NCBI GenBank assembly: GCA_900312665.1
Contig: ONZQ02000002.1
Span: 62,001 to 126,000 of the forward strand
Length of the DNA: 64,000 nucleotides
Direction: 5' to 3'
Source: Cephalotrichum gorgonifer
Taxonomy: Eukaryota > Ascomycota > Sordariomycetes > Microascales > Microascaceae
In this document: one piece after another, positions 10,831-22,181 of the stretch
How positions within the stretch are numbered: position 1 is the first letter of the stretch
How the letters are laid out: the number at the start of each line of letters is the position of its first letter
Translations under genes and position numbers: made by a program
Notes under the pieces: model-generated
Seen by the model: only the letters and a program-made list of their open reading frames with translations
What the model was told of the DNA's origin: nothing
Databases searched by the model: none

Positions 10831-13800
10831 TTTCTCGTTCGCAAATACAAGTACTGACGTATAATACCCCCTGTTGTTTCGATGGGCGGGGCTGGGTGGG
10901 TGGTTATTTGTTTAAGTGGCGGTGAGGGGTCGTCAGTCCCTGCAATATTTCCCGATGGTATGCAAGTATACTCGTACTTCGAATTATCAGATGTGTGTTG
11001 TTGTTCATCCGATCGAAACAAAAACAATCTTGTTGAACGGGCGAATGGTATGAAGCCAGGGGGGAGAAAATTTCTTCAAATGGCGGTACCCGAGAAAATA
11101 CTTGAAGCTCTTTTTCTGGAGCCTAATTTCGTAAAGCCGTCGGTGAGCTGCAAGGCGATGGGGAAAGATGCAGCCGATGCTATGTAAGTTCATGCGAGGG
11201 TAAGATGGAAAGAGACAAAAGCGCCCCACAGAGGGGCTGGGAAGTGGCAGAAAGTGGCAGAAGTGGAAAGGGAGAATGCACATGTAAAAGTAAGTCAACC
11301 CTTGGCTTTCGTTCATCCTTGGAAGGCATCTGCTGCAACGGGATGCACGATGTCTCGAAAAAGCCACCCCGGACCAGGTGGGCCATCGTGCAGCCTCGAA
11401 TCTTCCGGTCCCATTGGTAAAAGCGAGCAATAATGGGGCGGCGGGAAACGCGCAAGGAATACAAGTATTTGAGTACGGAAGTAACTACGTATTCATCCTT
11501 CGCTCCTTCCCTCCACACGGAAGGTTGGCCCAATTCGGCAGGATCCATTATCAAACAGCACGACGAGAGGTTTGATAAACTAGCGGTGTGGGCGATTATG
11601 GATGAACTAACAGGAGCACCACTTGCCTGATAGGGGGATAAACTCAACCAAACTAACCGGATGGCGACGACGAGCAGATCCAAGAATGGATGGAGCCCGA
11701 TGGGCCCAATGACCGTGCCGAGCACCCCAAGATTGATTAGACGAGTACCTGGACGACTCGTTTCTCAGACCGGAGGTTTTCGGAAAGTCAATCATAGCCA
11801 CGATATCCCCGACCCATTAAAATAGCCACCGACAACGAAGCATGCAAATGTTGGCAAGTGAGGTCGATGGCGGTATGATTCTGACTGCAGGGGGGCCGGG
11901 GGTGGCTGTGGAGTGATCCTCCTTGGATCCTCCGGCTGGCACCGACACCGATCGAATCTTCGAATCACGCAAGAACGTGCGACACCTGAGATAATAATAG
12001 TAGGCGGGATCCGCTGTATTCGTAAGTGCGGCATCCGTCAACATATCCACTCGAGGACTCGTACGTGGCGAAGCGTTACTGCTTGACTCCATACCGTATC
12101 ATAATAGCCAGCCCCCCCGCAAAAAAGCATGCTTGTACTTGTAACTATCCGTACTATAGGTAGTGAGTGACCTATAGCCATGTGCTACATATTCTCACTC
12201 AGGATGTACACAATTGTAATACTTGTTGAGCCCAAGATGAACTCTCCAGCCACCCGAAGTCTCGTCTCTGGGGCCATCTGGCAATGCCCCGTGTTGTTGT
12301 TGTTGGCGCAATCTGTCCAATGTGTTGCGTCGTGCCTGTCATCATCTCCCGAGTACCGTACCGGCGTTCTTCCGTACCTGCGGTGACGGAGTATTATTAC
12401 ACCCGAACCCGAGGTATGGACGCGAGTGAGTCGGTAGATTCTATCGGCGACTACACGGTTCCTTGGGACCTCTGCACCGGACTCGTAGGTCACTACACCA
12501 CCTTCGAAGTCTGCGTCGTCCTAGCGCAAATTCATCTCATGATTATCAATTCCGGCCATGCAGGCAGGGTCTCGGAAGCCATGCTACCTGGCATCTCCAA
12601 CCCCCGGTCAGGGGGGGAATGGATTATTCAAGACGCCTTACTAAAAGCACGAATACAAGTACCTATTTCGACTCAATTCCTTGCTCCACACGGATGGAGT
12701 ACGAGTACAAGTGAAAGTATTCGCACTCGCACTATGTTGTGTTAATAAGCAAAGGACCCTCGAAATACCAAACAACGTCAGCTGTTTTCAAAGGCGTCCC
12801 GTTTCCATGGGAGATACGAAGGACTGCTGCTGGCGGGAAGTTCGAACAGCTCGGTTAACCCTGATCGATCCCCTGCCCTCGACCTGCAGGGCGAAAGGAG
12901 TGCAGCACCTGGTTGCTTGAGCCAATCGCCTCAGGGCTGAAGGCTGCATCTTGAAACAGAAACCTGCGGAACCGCTTCGATCTGCCCCTCCAGCATCAAC
13001 CTTCCCATTGACACAGTGGCTGTTGTACTTTGTACTATCGTAAAATGGACGGAGTTGTTCTGACCAACTCGTAATTCCAAAAGGGGGGGGGGGTGCATTC
13101 TCAACCAGTGACGCCTCGTTTTGAACGGTAACGAATGGAAGTGACCGTTCCCATCCCATCCTGTATTAGTACCTTACGTTCAATGTACCTTGCGGAGCAT
13201 TGCACCATATCACCCAATAAAGTCGAGACTTGGACTCGTACGTGTACTTGTCTACTTGTAGGCATCTGGTTGGTGACGCAAACAGTGTGAGCCACCAACC
13301 CCAGGCACTGACCCTCCGTCTGAACCGATACCTGTTACCGTGCGCGTAATGGGTGGCTATGCGTACTTGTAGGGGCGGGAAATACCGACGAGGACACACC
13401 AGGCGGTATCGCAGTCGCTCCCAGCGGAAATTACGAACCTGCACATAGAGTCACCAGGTCACTTTTGGGGTGAGTGTTCTAACCCAAATAGGGGCATACC
13501 TTGACACTCTCGTGCCACGACTTAGCTACCTGAGAGATTCTGACCATCCACGTCAGGGGCAGAAAGCGGAGATCGTGAGTGCCTCAATTGGCGCCATTGA
13601 TAATAACACGATACAAGTATTGACCATTTGCTCGCTCACTTGGGCGGAGTACCGCGTGCTCGTACTTGTGAAAGAACTGCCGACACCAAGGACACAACAT
13701 TATCGACGGGTCCCGATTACGACACAAGCTACGAGGCCTGGTCAAGTGGACTCATCTTGGTCATGTAGACTCTGACTCAACATAGAGTTATCAACTACCC

Positions 13801-15280
13801 CCATATCTCATCTCTCGTCTCACCAGAAATCAGAAGAGGCCCATAATGAAGCCTCCACATCCGACAAGAAACAAGGAGCGGTGTTCTTTTTTGGGAGTGG
13901 GTTTTATTTTGGCGCCGGTATTGCTCTCGGGGATACTCTGAACTTGGACTTGGATTCTCCCGAGTCCCCGAAGTCCCGATCGTGTGTGAGTTGAACAAAC
14001 AAATAACACGTCCGTGATACAAGTATGCGACGAACATCCCATTGTCTGGGGTAACGGACGGCGGTGACCTGCAACTTGTCGTAGGTGCAGTCGTGTTGGG
14101 CTAGTATCCAATACACGAATGTCCATACCTAACTCGGGTGGAAACAGAGCGGGTCAAGCGTACAACGGTGGTATTGACGACTTTTGGAGGGGGCGTACGT
14201 GGTGGGCTGTCTCTGTCCGCCCCCCCTTATGCTCATTCGTCCGTTGCGCCCGCCCGCATGAATGATCCCCACCCTTTCGAGGCGGTGTGCAGCGGTTGAA
14301 CCACACACGTATTGTCCACACTGTAGGCTCGCTATAACGCCAGCTGTCATGATGCAATGCATAAGTATCGTGAGTATGGAACCCGCCACCTGAGGCCAAA
14401 CAAACGACTCCGCTGGAATGACCATTCTCCCCATAGTACTCGTAATCAATGGGAGCAGAGGCGCTACCAGGTGCCTGCCTACTCATACTCGTAGATGGTT
14501 GAATTGTGCCCACCAGATACCAGATACGAGTGCAATCGTAAGATCGTGCCGATAGCTACCGATCTCGCTAGTGCGGGCGGCCGGTATCTCGAGACGTTGC
14601 ACATCATCAGATAGCATTCTTGGAGATATACATACATTCAAGTACTTATCCTCGCACAGTAGATTGGATAGAGGGACGTCCTCGTACAACTGCCATAGGA
14701 ACGAAAGTAAACAAAACTGGCAGAGCGGGAGGAGGGAGAGAGTGAATGGTGCAATCGGAAGGCGTGCCCCGGGTTTGCAACAAAAACGGTCTCCTTGATC
14801 GGCGCGAGAGCAAGTTACCCGGATAATACCCCGAGCCCGCCACGACGTTTGCTGTTGACTTAGGTACTCCACGTGTCCTTGTCTGTCGATCTCAGCTCGT
14901 GCATGGACACACGAGCACGCGAGCACGAGTCGGTACGAGTACATTATGGTACCGTTGCAAGTACTTACATTACTATGGTGTACATCACACCATCGCGGGT
15001 ACAGGTCCTTGTACTCACTCGTCTACAGAGGTACCCATGAAGTTTCGGGCTCCGTCCATGCCTCCCAAGTATTGGAATGAAGGATTGACCCAATGGCACG
15101 AGGAGGGAGCAGCAGATCCTACCCTCTCTGGCACTGCCTGGCGCCATGGTCTTGTTATCGCCGACCAATTGGTCCCATCCGCCCCCCACCACCTTGTTAG
15201 GATGAGTACCCACCAACCAGCCAGCGCTTGTTCCGTTCCGTAACACCATCCTGCTCGCGATGTCACCGTTACGGCAGCTA
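10831..15280. other. Gene-poor block with dispersed TACRAGTA words
   Basis: No frame in these 4.4 kb resembles a known protein. Open frames are short, overlap on both strands, and have no domain-like composition. What stands out is the density of the 8-base word TACGAGTA or TACAAGTA in either orientation, for example near 10848, 10970, 12700, 13234-13260, 13369, 13610, 13658, 14021, 14481 and 14936. G/C homopolymer runs also occur (for example 13082-13092). No transposase, terminal repeat or tRNA was recognised. Confidence 0.45.
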
Positions 15281-16892
15281 GTTCGGGTTTGGGCTCATTT
15301 CCTTAGTATGTACAAGGACGAGTACGTACCCGACCGTCTAATGCCCGTTCTTTCTCGTCCACACGCCCTCCACCGTCACCGCCCAGCGCCTCCCCTGGCC
15401 ACGCCACCGCCGGGCACGCCCCCCCTCCCCGCTGGGTTCCCCAGTTTCTACTTGTATCTCTGACCTATCCCATTCGTGCTCTCCAGTCAGTCAGTCATGC
15501 CCGCCTTTCTGGCGGAGTCCATATTTGAAAGACCTCTCTGCCCTTCCTCACTATTCCAGCTGGTTCTCGCCTCCTCCCCATGCTTCCGTATAGAATCATC
15601 ACCAAGGGTCTCTCTTTCTCTTCTCGCCCAAGTTCTTCTCGCCTTCAATAAAGCCGGCTTCATACCCGAGTCTATCTAATAATCATCAACTCGTCCGCTT
15701 CCCATTCATTTGCCTTCTCCAATCATTCTCCCCGCCACCCCTTCTCTGACTCGTCCCGCCCGTTGAAGCCTAAGCCAAGCAACCAACGCCACCTCAACAC
15801 CATCGAGTCGAACGCGAGCCCGATTGCACCCAAGAGAAAGAAGACACCTTCTACTTACCTACCTTCGCCACAAGTTGTTTGTTGTACCGTTCTCGATACA
15901 TAATCAATAGCCTTTTGGTTCCTCTTGTACAGCATCCCGGCAACCCTTCTCCAACTGGCCAAAGCAAGGAACCCCGTTGCCAAGTCGCCCATATACGAAC
16001 GACTCACTCCGGTCCCGGTTCCAGCTTCCATTCGTCCATCGAGCCTGCGGAGTATAACGAAAAGACCTCTCTGAGCATCTGCTGCAGATATCAGCTTTGT
16101 CTTTTTGGATCCCAGCACACTCACCATTCGTCAATTCCGCCTGAGTGTCACGACCAGCTAGGCATCAGCTCGTCAGTCACCCATCGAGCTTCCCTTGAAG
16201 TCCCCGGACAGCACGATCGAACATCGTCCTCGCACACCACCAAACCTCCTTTGGTGCTCTGCATCATCTCAATCGACCAGCTTCTCGAGTAGCCTTCATT
16301 GCCACTGAGATCGCTCACCACCGGTGTCGTCGACGTCCAACTCACACTGAACCCAGTTCAGCCTTCCAGTCCTCTCTTATATCCAATGTTATCATAACGA
16401 TTATTCCTTTTGTTGCTCTCCCGCCGGGCCCTCCGGTCCAACGCCTTTCCCTACTCTCACGACTCTTCCCAATCCAACCGACAACTCTCCTTTCTATTAG
16501 CGACAACGACGACCTCAAATACACCACATGAACCACTGATCACACGAACGACCTGGAGTTGAATGCCCTGTTTCTTATATTCTTTTCTCACACATCCACT
16601 GTACATTTCATACAACATCACTCCCGGAGGAACCCTCGATTTACGACCACTCAACGCATAACCAAACAAATTACATATACCCCTTTCTCTGCATCACTCT
16701 GTACTTGGCCTTCTTTTTCTTTCTTTCCGTGTACACGACTATCGACCTACCTATTTCATTTACAGTCACCTACATCCCAGCGAATCTTTTATTTCTTTAC
16801 CGGAGGCTCTTTCACGACAAGACTCCTCTCGGATCTGGTGGTAAACCGGATTCTTGTTTCGACTATTTATACTTATCTTTCTTTCGAAGAGA
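15281..16892 (+). other. Long pyrimidine-rich leader of the Ran1-like kinase gene
   Basis: From about 15330 to the kinase start the plus strand is strongly C/T-rich, with tccc, cttc and ccac runs, and holds many short upstream ATG frames. This composition is typical of fungal 5' leaders and unlike the block before it. I infer a leader of up to 1.5 kb, possibly with introns. No conserved protein is encoded; the longest plus-strand frame (15879-16292) shows nothing recognisable. Confidence 0.4.
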
Positions 16893-18785
16893 ATGGACTG
16901 CTTGAAGGACCAGTTCAGCAATGGCATCATTCTCGACGGTCGTTATGAGACCATCTCCCCACTCAACCATGGATCTTTCGGCATGGTCTTCATAGCACGG
17001 GACCTCGTCACCGGAGACTCAGTGGCCATCAAGTGCCTGACTAAGAGGTCGGCCGCCACCGAGTGTCTGAGCGAGTTTGCCATCGATGACAAGTCGGAGG
17101 AGTTCAGCCTCCACAGTCGACTTGGGTCCCACCCCAACATCGTCAACCTCCTCCGGTCTTTCGAAACCGACTCTCACACGTTCCTTGTTCTCGAGTTCTG
17201 CGAACGCGGTGACCTCTATGAAGCGATCCGCGAGGGCCGGGGCCCGCTGGAGACGGAACATGTTCGCCAGACCATGCTCGAAATCGTCGATGCCGTCAGC
17301 TACATTCATTCAAAGGGCGTCTACCACCGCGATATCAAGCCCGAGAACATCTTCCTGACCCAGTCAGGATCGCCAAAGCTCGGTGACTTCGGGCTCGCAA
17401 CCTCGGACAAGTGGACCATGGAAACTACCGTCGGTAGTGACCGGTACATGTCTCCAGAACAGTATGACTCCGCTGGTGCCGGATACTCGCCAGCCGAGGC
17501 AGACATCTGGGCAATCGGCGTCTGCCTGCTCAACATCTTGTTCTCTCGGAACCCCTTCACTTCGCCAACCGAGAGCGACCCCCTATTCCTCGACTTTTCT
17601 CGGGATAAGCAGTCGCTCTTTGACATCTTCCCCTCCATGTCCCAGGATACGTACGAGGTCATCGTCCAGTGCATGAACCTCGATCCTCGACGTCGCTCGC
17701 TTCAGGGCGCGCGCGAGGCCCTCCTCAACGTCGTCAGCTTTACGACCACTGATGAGACCCTGGACGACTTCTGCTCTTCCGAACCGCGCACCTGTGCAAC
17801 GGCAAACAACAGGGAGCCCCTGCGCACGCCGTCAATCCAGAGCCCATTCGTCGAGCAGGGTGCTTTCCCGTGGGCTAAGGCACTTGAGGCTACTCCTCGG
17901 CAGCCTATTCGTCAATTGAGCGCCATTCCGGACTACGAGGAGGAGCTGTTCCCCAAGTCGGAGGAGACATCAGACTGGTGCTCGGGTACGGCTCAAACCC
18001 CGTCGGTGTCGTCGATGCTGGATTCCAGCCTCGGTGGGTCGATGCAGTCTGTTGCCGCAACTCGACCTCCGCTTCGGATGGGCCTTCCTCTGCGCCAACA
18101 GCCCGCTATGCCCGGCTCACTACCAATCTCTATGGCAAAGCCGAAGCCCTTCTCGGCCATGTCGTTCGCTTTCGGTGGGCGTGGCCCAGGCGCAGTTTCG
18201 AAGAGCTGGAGCGACTTATACGATGAGGATGAGGAGGAGGAGGAGCAGGCTCGGCAGCTGGAGACGCTGAAGGAACTGAACTCGCGGACCTGGAGCCACG
18301 AGAGTCTCAGCGCCATCGCCGAAGACGGTGGTGCAGAGGACAAGGAGAACAATGAGCCCCACGGTCTCAGCCATAATGACGTGGACGATGATTTCGTCGC
18401 TGACGGCTTCTTCTTCCAAGACGTACCTGTTCCGGCAAAGCCGGAGTCGGCGCCGCTCTACTCCCCGCCGCCCAAGCGGAACAACAACTTCGTCATTGAC
18501 AAGTGGGCGGCGCTCGGGGAGCGGCGTCGGGGAGGTGTGTCTGGTGTGGAGGGAGAGAAGGTGGCGGACTTGGACAAGCCGCGACGGCAACTTGGGATCG
18601 GGTTCAACTATGGAGGGATAAATTCTTGGGAACACCACGACAACCATAACAATCTCAAAATGGCAAGGGAAAGGGCCAAGGGATGCCCGTGGGATATTGG
18701 GCGAGATTGCAATCGGCGCAGGGAGAAGCGCCTTGATCTCGGAGACGTTGAGTGGGTTGGGACCTGGCCTGAATTGCATTCTTAG
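16893..18785 (+). CDS. Ran1/Ksp1-like serine/threonine protein kinase
   Basis: A single exon of 630 residues. The kinase domain fills about residues 15-290. The glycine loop is LNHGSFGMVFIA, the lysine is in SVAIKCLTK, the catalytic loop is YHRDIKPENIFL, and the activation segment begins GDFGLAT and ends with SPEQY in place of the usual APE. The opening LDGRYETISPLNHGSFGMVF is characteristic of the fungal Ran1 (Pat1)/Ksp1/Sks1 group, which links nutrient status to meiosis, filamentation or TOR signalling. The C-terminal half is low-complexity, with acidic stretches (YDEDEEEEEQ) and a repeated PPL/PSM pattern, and no second domain. I chose the methionine at 16893 because homologous sequence starts directly after it; an in-frame ATG 13 codons upstream adds only an unlikely hydrophobic tail. 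Substrates cannot be inferred. Confidence 0.88.
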   Translation: MDCLKDQFSNGIILDGRYETISPLNHGSFGMVFIARDLVTGDSVAIKCLTKRSAATECLSEFAIDDKSEEFSLHSRLGSHPNIVNLLRSFETDSHTFLVLEFCERGDLYEAIREGRGPLETEHVRQTMLEIVDAVSYIHSKGVYHRDIKPENIFLTQSGSPKLGDFGLATSDKWTMETTVGSDRYMSPEQYDSAGAGYSPAEADIWAIGVCLLNILFSRNPFTSPTESDPLFLDFSRDKQSLFDIFPSMSQDTYEVIVQCMNLDPRRRSLQGAREALLNVVSFTTTDETLDDFCSSEPRTCATANNREPLRTPSIQSPFVEQGAFPWAKALEATPRQPIRQLSAIPDYEEELFPKSEETSDWCSGTAQTPSVSSMLDSSLGGSMQSVAATRPPLRMGLPLRQQPAMPGSLPISMAKPKPFSAMSFAFGGRGPGAVSKSWSDLYDEDEEEEEQARQLETLKELNSRTWSHESLSAIAEDGGAEDKENNEPHGLSHNDVDDDFVADGFFFQDVPVPAKPESAPLYSPPPKRNNNFVIDKWAALGERRRGGVSGVEGEKVADLDKPRRQLGIGFNYGGINSWEHHDNHNNLKMARERAKGCPWDIGRDCNRRREKRLDLGDVEWVGTWPELHS

Positions 18786-19270
18786 ATGTAGAAACGGGCT
18801 GGGGTTTCCACTTGTGGTTGGGTTCAACAATTGTCTTCACACTACGGTCTCTCTCCGCGTTGCACGTGGACTAGGGACGCCCGGTTTCGTGAGGTGGCAA
18901 GGCTACGGCTTCGAACTCAACCCGCTCTCTGTGTATTAGATATCTTGCAGATAATAAACATACCGGAAGTACCCACTCAAACACTTTTCTGTATCCAACC
19001 ATATGCTCGTGACGAATGTCCTCGTATGAATATGTTGAAGTAAAAAGGATGGTGGAAGGGAAGGGGTCCTCGGTAAGTCATCGCATACATGCAGATCCAA
19101 ACCACAACCTCACGCTCATAGATGTAAGTCGACCGTTACGTACGAAGGTCCGCTTGTAGCGCATACAAACGTAGGATAAGGTAAGTAATATATGTTATCC
19201 ACCCCCATATCTCGCCCCTACCACGAGGTTTTTCACGGTGGTATATCCAGCAAGAGAAAACTTGTATGTG

Positions 19271-19299
19271 TATATATATATATGTGTGTGTGTGTGTGT
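19271..19299. repeat. (TA)n(GT)n microsatellite
   Basis: About six TA units followed directly by eight GT units in the spacer downstream of the kinase gene. Confidence 0.9.
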
Positions 19300-19396
19300 A
19301 TTATTACATAGAGCGCGGAAGGACAATCAGCGCCGCATATATGAGTAAATCCCCACGCCCTATTATCCAGCAATGCAATGCAAAAATCGTATACAG

Positions 19397-19445
19397 AGAG
19401 AGAAAACAAGGGGTAGGAAGGGGAAGGGGAAGGGGAAACGGGTGG
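19397..19445. repeat. Polypurine tract with AAGGGG units
   Basis: An almost pure A/G run containing three tandem AAGGGG-like hexamers. Such mirror-symmetric purine tracts can adopt triplex structures; here it is only a sequence observation. Confidence 0.7.
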
Positions 19446-19554
19446 AGGGAGGGTGCATGGTTTTGTTTTCAACGGTGTCACTTTCCCTCCCTTTTCATAT
19501 ATATATACAATCCGCCCCCCCTTTCTTCCTCTACTTTGTCGTCCCCCGTCGATC

Positions 19555-22181
19555 TTAATCGGCACCAATGAGACTCTTAGGGAGGAAAGCCCAGATGGTC
19601 CCCGTGATGGAGAGGATGGACGAGACGACGATCAGGAAGTAGGCGAGGAGGCGCTCCTGGGTGGAGATTTCGGTTCTGAAGAGGCGGAGGTAGAATGCCA
19701 GGGGGAGACTATTCGTTGAAATTAGATAACGGTTTGAGATGGAAGATAGACTGGATGGTAGGTGAAGTATGGGGCTGTTGACTATGGGGGGGGAAAAGAA
19801 AAAAAGGGGGGGGGTTAAGAAATGATGGTTCTACTCACATCACGCAGATGGAAAAGCATAATGCGCTCCCCATAAAAGCCATGATGCTATCAAATGCGGG
19901 GAAGGCGATGGCAATAGCGAGGATAGTGGCTAAGGTGAAGATCCTTGCAAACACCCTCACGAAGGTCCGGTAGACCTCGCTGTGTTCTGCGTGGTGATGC
20001 TGATGGCCGTGTAGGCCGCAGACGAGCTCAACGGTATTCACGATGGGGCGGGCGTTTATGGGAATCTTGGTGAAGGGAATGGCGGCAACGAAAGCGCACA
20101 TGAAGACCGTCAAGGTGGCAGGGTATCCGGATGTGCCGAGGATATTCGAGGTTATGGCCTCGCGAACATCGTCGCCGAACATGAGGGTCCCGGCGGCGGC
20201 TGTCGCAGCGTCGAGGAGAAACTTGATTTTGGTAAGTATGTCGTCTAAAATCAGGGGGGAGAAGGGCACTTGGGCACTTACAGTGAAGACGTAGGTTATC
20301 TTGAGGGCCTTGCCGTACTTGTAAGGGTGCCTCATATCGCGGTAAATCTATTCTCGTATTAGCAGGAGTAGAGAAGGAGGGGTAGCTATAATCTGGTGGA
20401 CCTACGTTGGGAAACACGGAGTGGCCTCCCCATGGACTCAGGAGAAGCCCAAAGGAGAGTGGGAGGGTGCTCCAGCTCCTTGGGAAGAGATACGTCGCGG
20501 CCGGTTCCAATAGAGAACCAGGGAAATTGGGCTTGACAAGGCCGTCTATGACCACAATGGTAACAACTGCGAGGTGGGCGATACGGTCAGGAATTCATTC
20601 GACTATAGCCAACCTGGAGGGATACAGCTTTCAGGTAAGGGCGAGAAAACCTACTGCAGAAGCATGAGAAAATTCCGACGATGCTAGTGTAGCTTAGGAG
20701 CCGAAGAGGCAAGAAGTTAAATGGGAGTAGGATCAAAACACATAAAGTCTTCCACGTCTCCGAGGCCATGAGCTCGGGGAAGAGAAGATCCATCGAATCA
20801 GCGAATAGGACAACTATAACCAGGCGATATTTGTTAGTACAGGCTCATACAATACTAGTCCACCCCCATCGATCCCACCGGAGGAGGGAGACAAACCTAA
20901 AGCGACGTTGGCAGCAAGGAGTTCTAGCGTGAACAGGACACTGGTGGCAATCCTGGCCTTTCGGCCGTACGAGATGTAGGCAATGTCGGAGAACGTGATG
21001 AGGCTCGGGTCCAGGTCCATGCACTTCCCGAGCAACTTTGCCGTGTAAGCCGTGACGATGGCGCAGAGCAGCAGCGAAATCATGCCACAGACCCAACCGG
21101 CGTACTTGATACCGAGCGGAAGACTTAGCAAACCGACTCCGACGAGGACACTACAGGTTCAGGAAAGGCTTGTGTCAGCAGAGCCACCTTTGTTGACAAC
21201 TCAGGGTTTTTTTTTTGGTATGATAGGGTACAGGTGAGGGGGATGGCGTGGCGACACGAGGGTAACACTAACTTGATAGAATTAAAGACGGTCTGTGGGA
21301 GCGTCGACTGGCCCTCGACGGCCAACACAATCTTTCCGTCCTGCTCTACCTCCTTGACTAGAATCGGCGGGAGCTCATCGTCCTTGACACGCTCCTCCTC
21401 GCCTAGTGCCCAAGACCCAACCGAGGACCGGCGGTCAGATTCCCCCAGCACGGCACCATAGCTGCGGTAGCTAGAGTAGCTCCCCGCAAAGGGCGAAGCG
21501 AGGCCCGGCGGGACGGCAAATATGGAGGACCGGCGGCCTCCCGAGCCGGCAGAGCTAGAGGGGTAGAAGGCAGTGTCGAGCTCGGCACCGAGCGTTTTGT
21601 GTTCCCTGCTGCGGAAGTCTTCGCCGCTCACGCCGGGCGAGGGGCGACGCTCGCTGGGACCGTCATACGACTCCGGGCCGGCCTCGAAATGCTGTCGCAG
21701 GAGAGAGGTCCACTCCCCCCGCGGCGTCGCGTCAACTTGGGATCTGGAGTACTGGATCTCTGGCGGGGGCTGGGTGGCATGGTCGGCCTGGTCCGAGGCG
21801 AAGGCAAAGGCCTGGCGGTGGGGGAGGACCTCTGGGAAGGCGGCAGCTCGCTGCCAGCTGCGGGTGAAGGAGCGGATGCTGTTCGGGCCGCCGATGTCGG
21901 TGAAGGCCGCGAGTCGTTGTGAGACGGAGCTAACGGGTACAAAAAAGGGGGAGGGTAAGCTAGGGGATCATGGCATTGACGGGCTGACGGGCGGAACTCT
22001 TCCCGGAAGACATTGCAACTTACCCCCGGCGCCTCAGGTCTGAGTAGGCACTGTTATGATGGTCGCTTCCGAGGAAAGACTCGGACTCGCTCACGGCGGT
22101 GGAGTGGGAGTGGGTGCTAGCTCGGCTGGGAGATAGGCCGCGCTCGCAGTCGAGCTGGCCTCGAGAACCGTTCCGGTCCAT
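19555..22181 (-). CDS. AVT1: Vacuolar amino acid transporter, Avt1 type
   Basis: This is an amino acid/auxin permease (AAAP) family transporter; yeast Avt1 carries neutral amino acids into the vacuole using the proton gradient. Eight minus-strand exons (22024-22181, 21273-21929, 20897-21150, 20655-20813, 20406-20566, 20282-20347, 19839-20221, 19555-19708) join in frame to give 663 residues. The first 270 residues are a Ser-rich cytosolic region with SQRLAAFTDIGGPNSIRSFT, typical of Avt1 homologues. The transporter begins at STLPQTVFNSINVLVGVGLL and SLPLGIKYAGW, then about ten more hydrophobic segments including VVLFADSMD, DAATAAAGTLMFGD and the final IWAFLPKSLIGAD. The junction between exons 4 and 5 (CFC-I-VTIVV) is the least certain, since two GT donors lie within a few bases. 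Substrate range is inferred. Confidence 0.9.

Larger units (their letters stand above)
18786..19554. other. Convergent spacer kinase/AVT1
   Basis: 3' regions of two convergent genes, with a TA/GT microsatellite and a purine-only tract listed separately. No gene is seen. Confidence 0.5.

Noticed and set aside
11180..11725. A 181-codon minus-strand frame in the gene-poor block.
   Set aside because: No domain, no conserved pattern, overlapping frames on both strands of similar length, and composition like the surrounding intergenic DNA.
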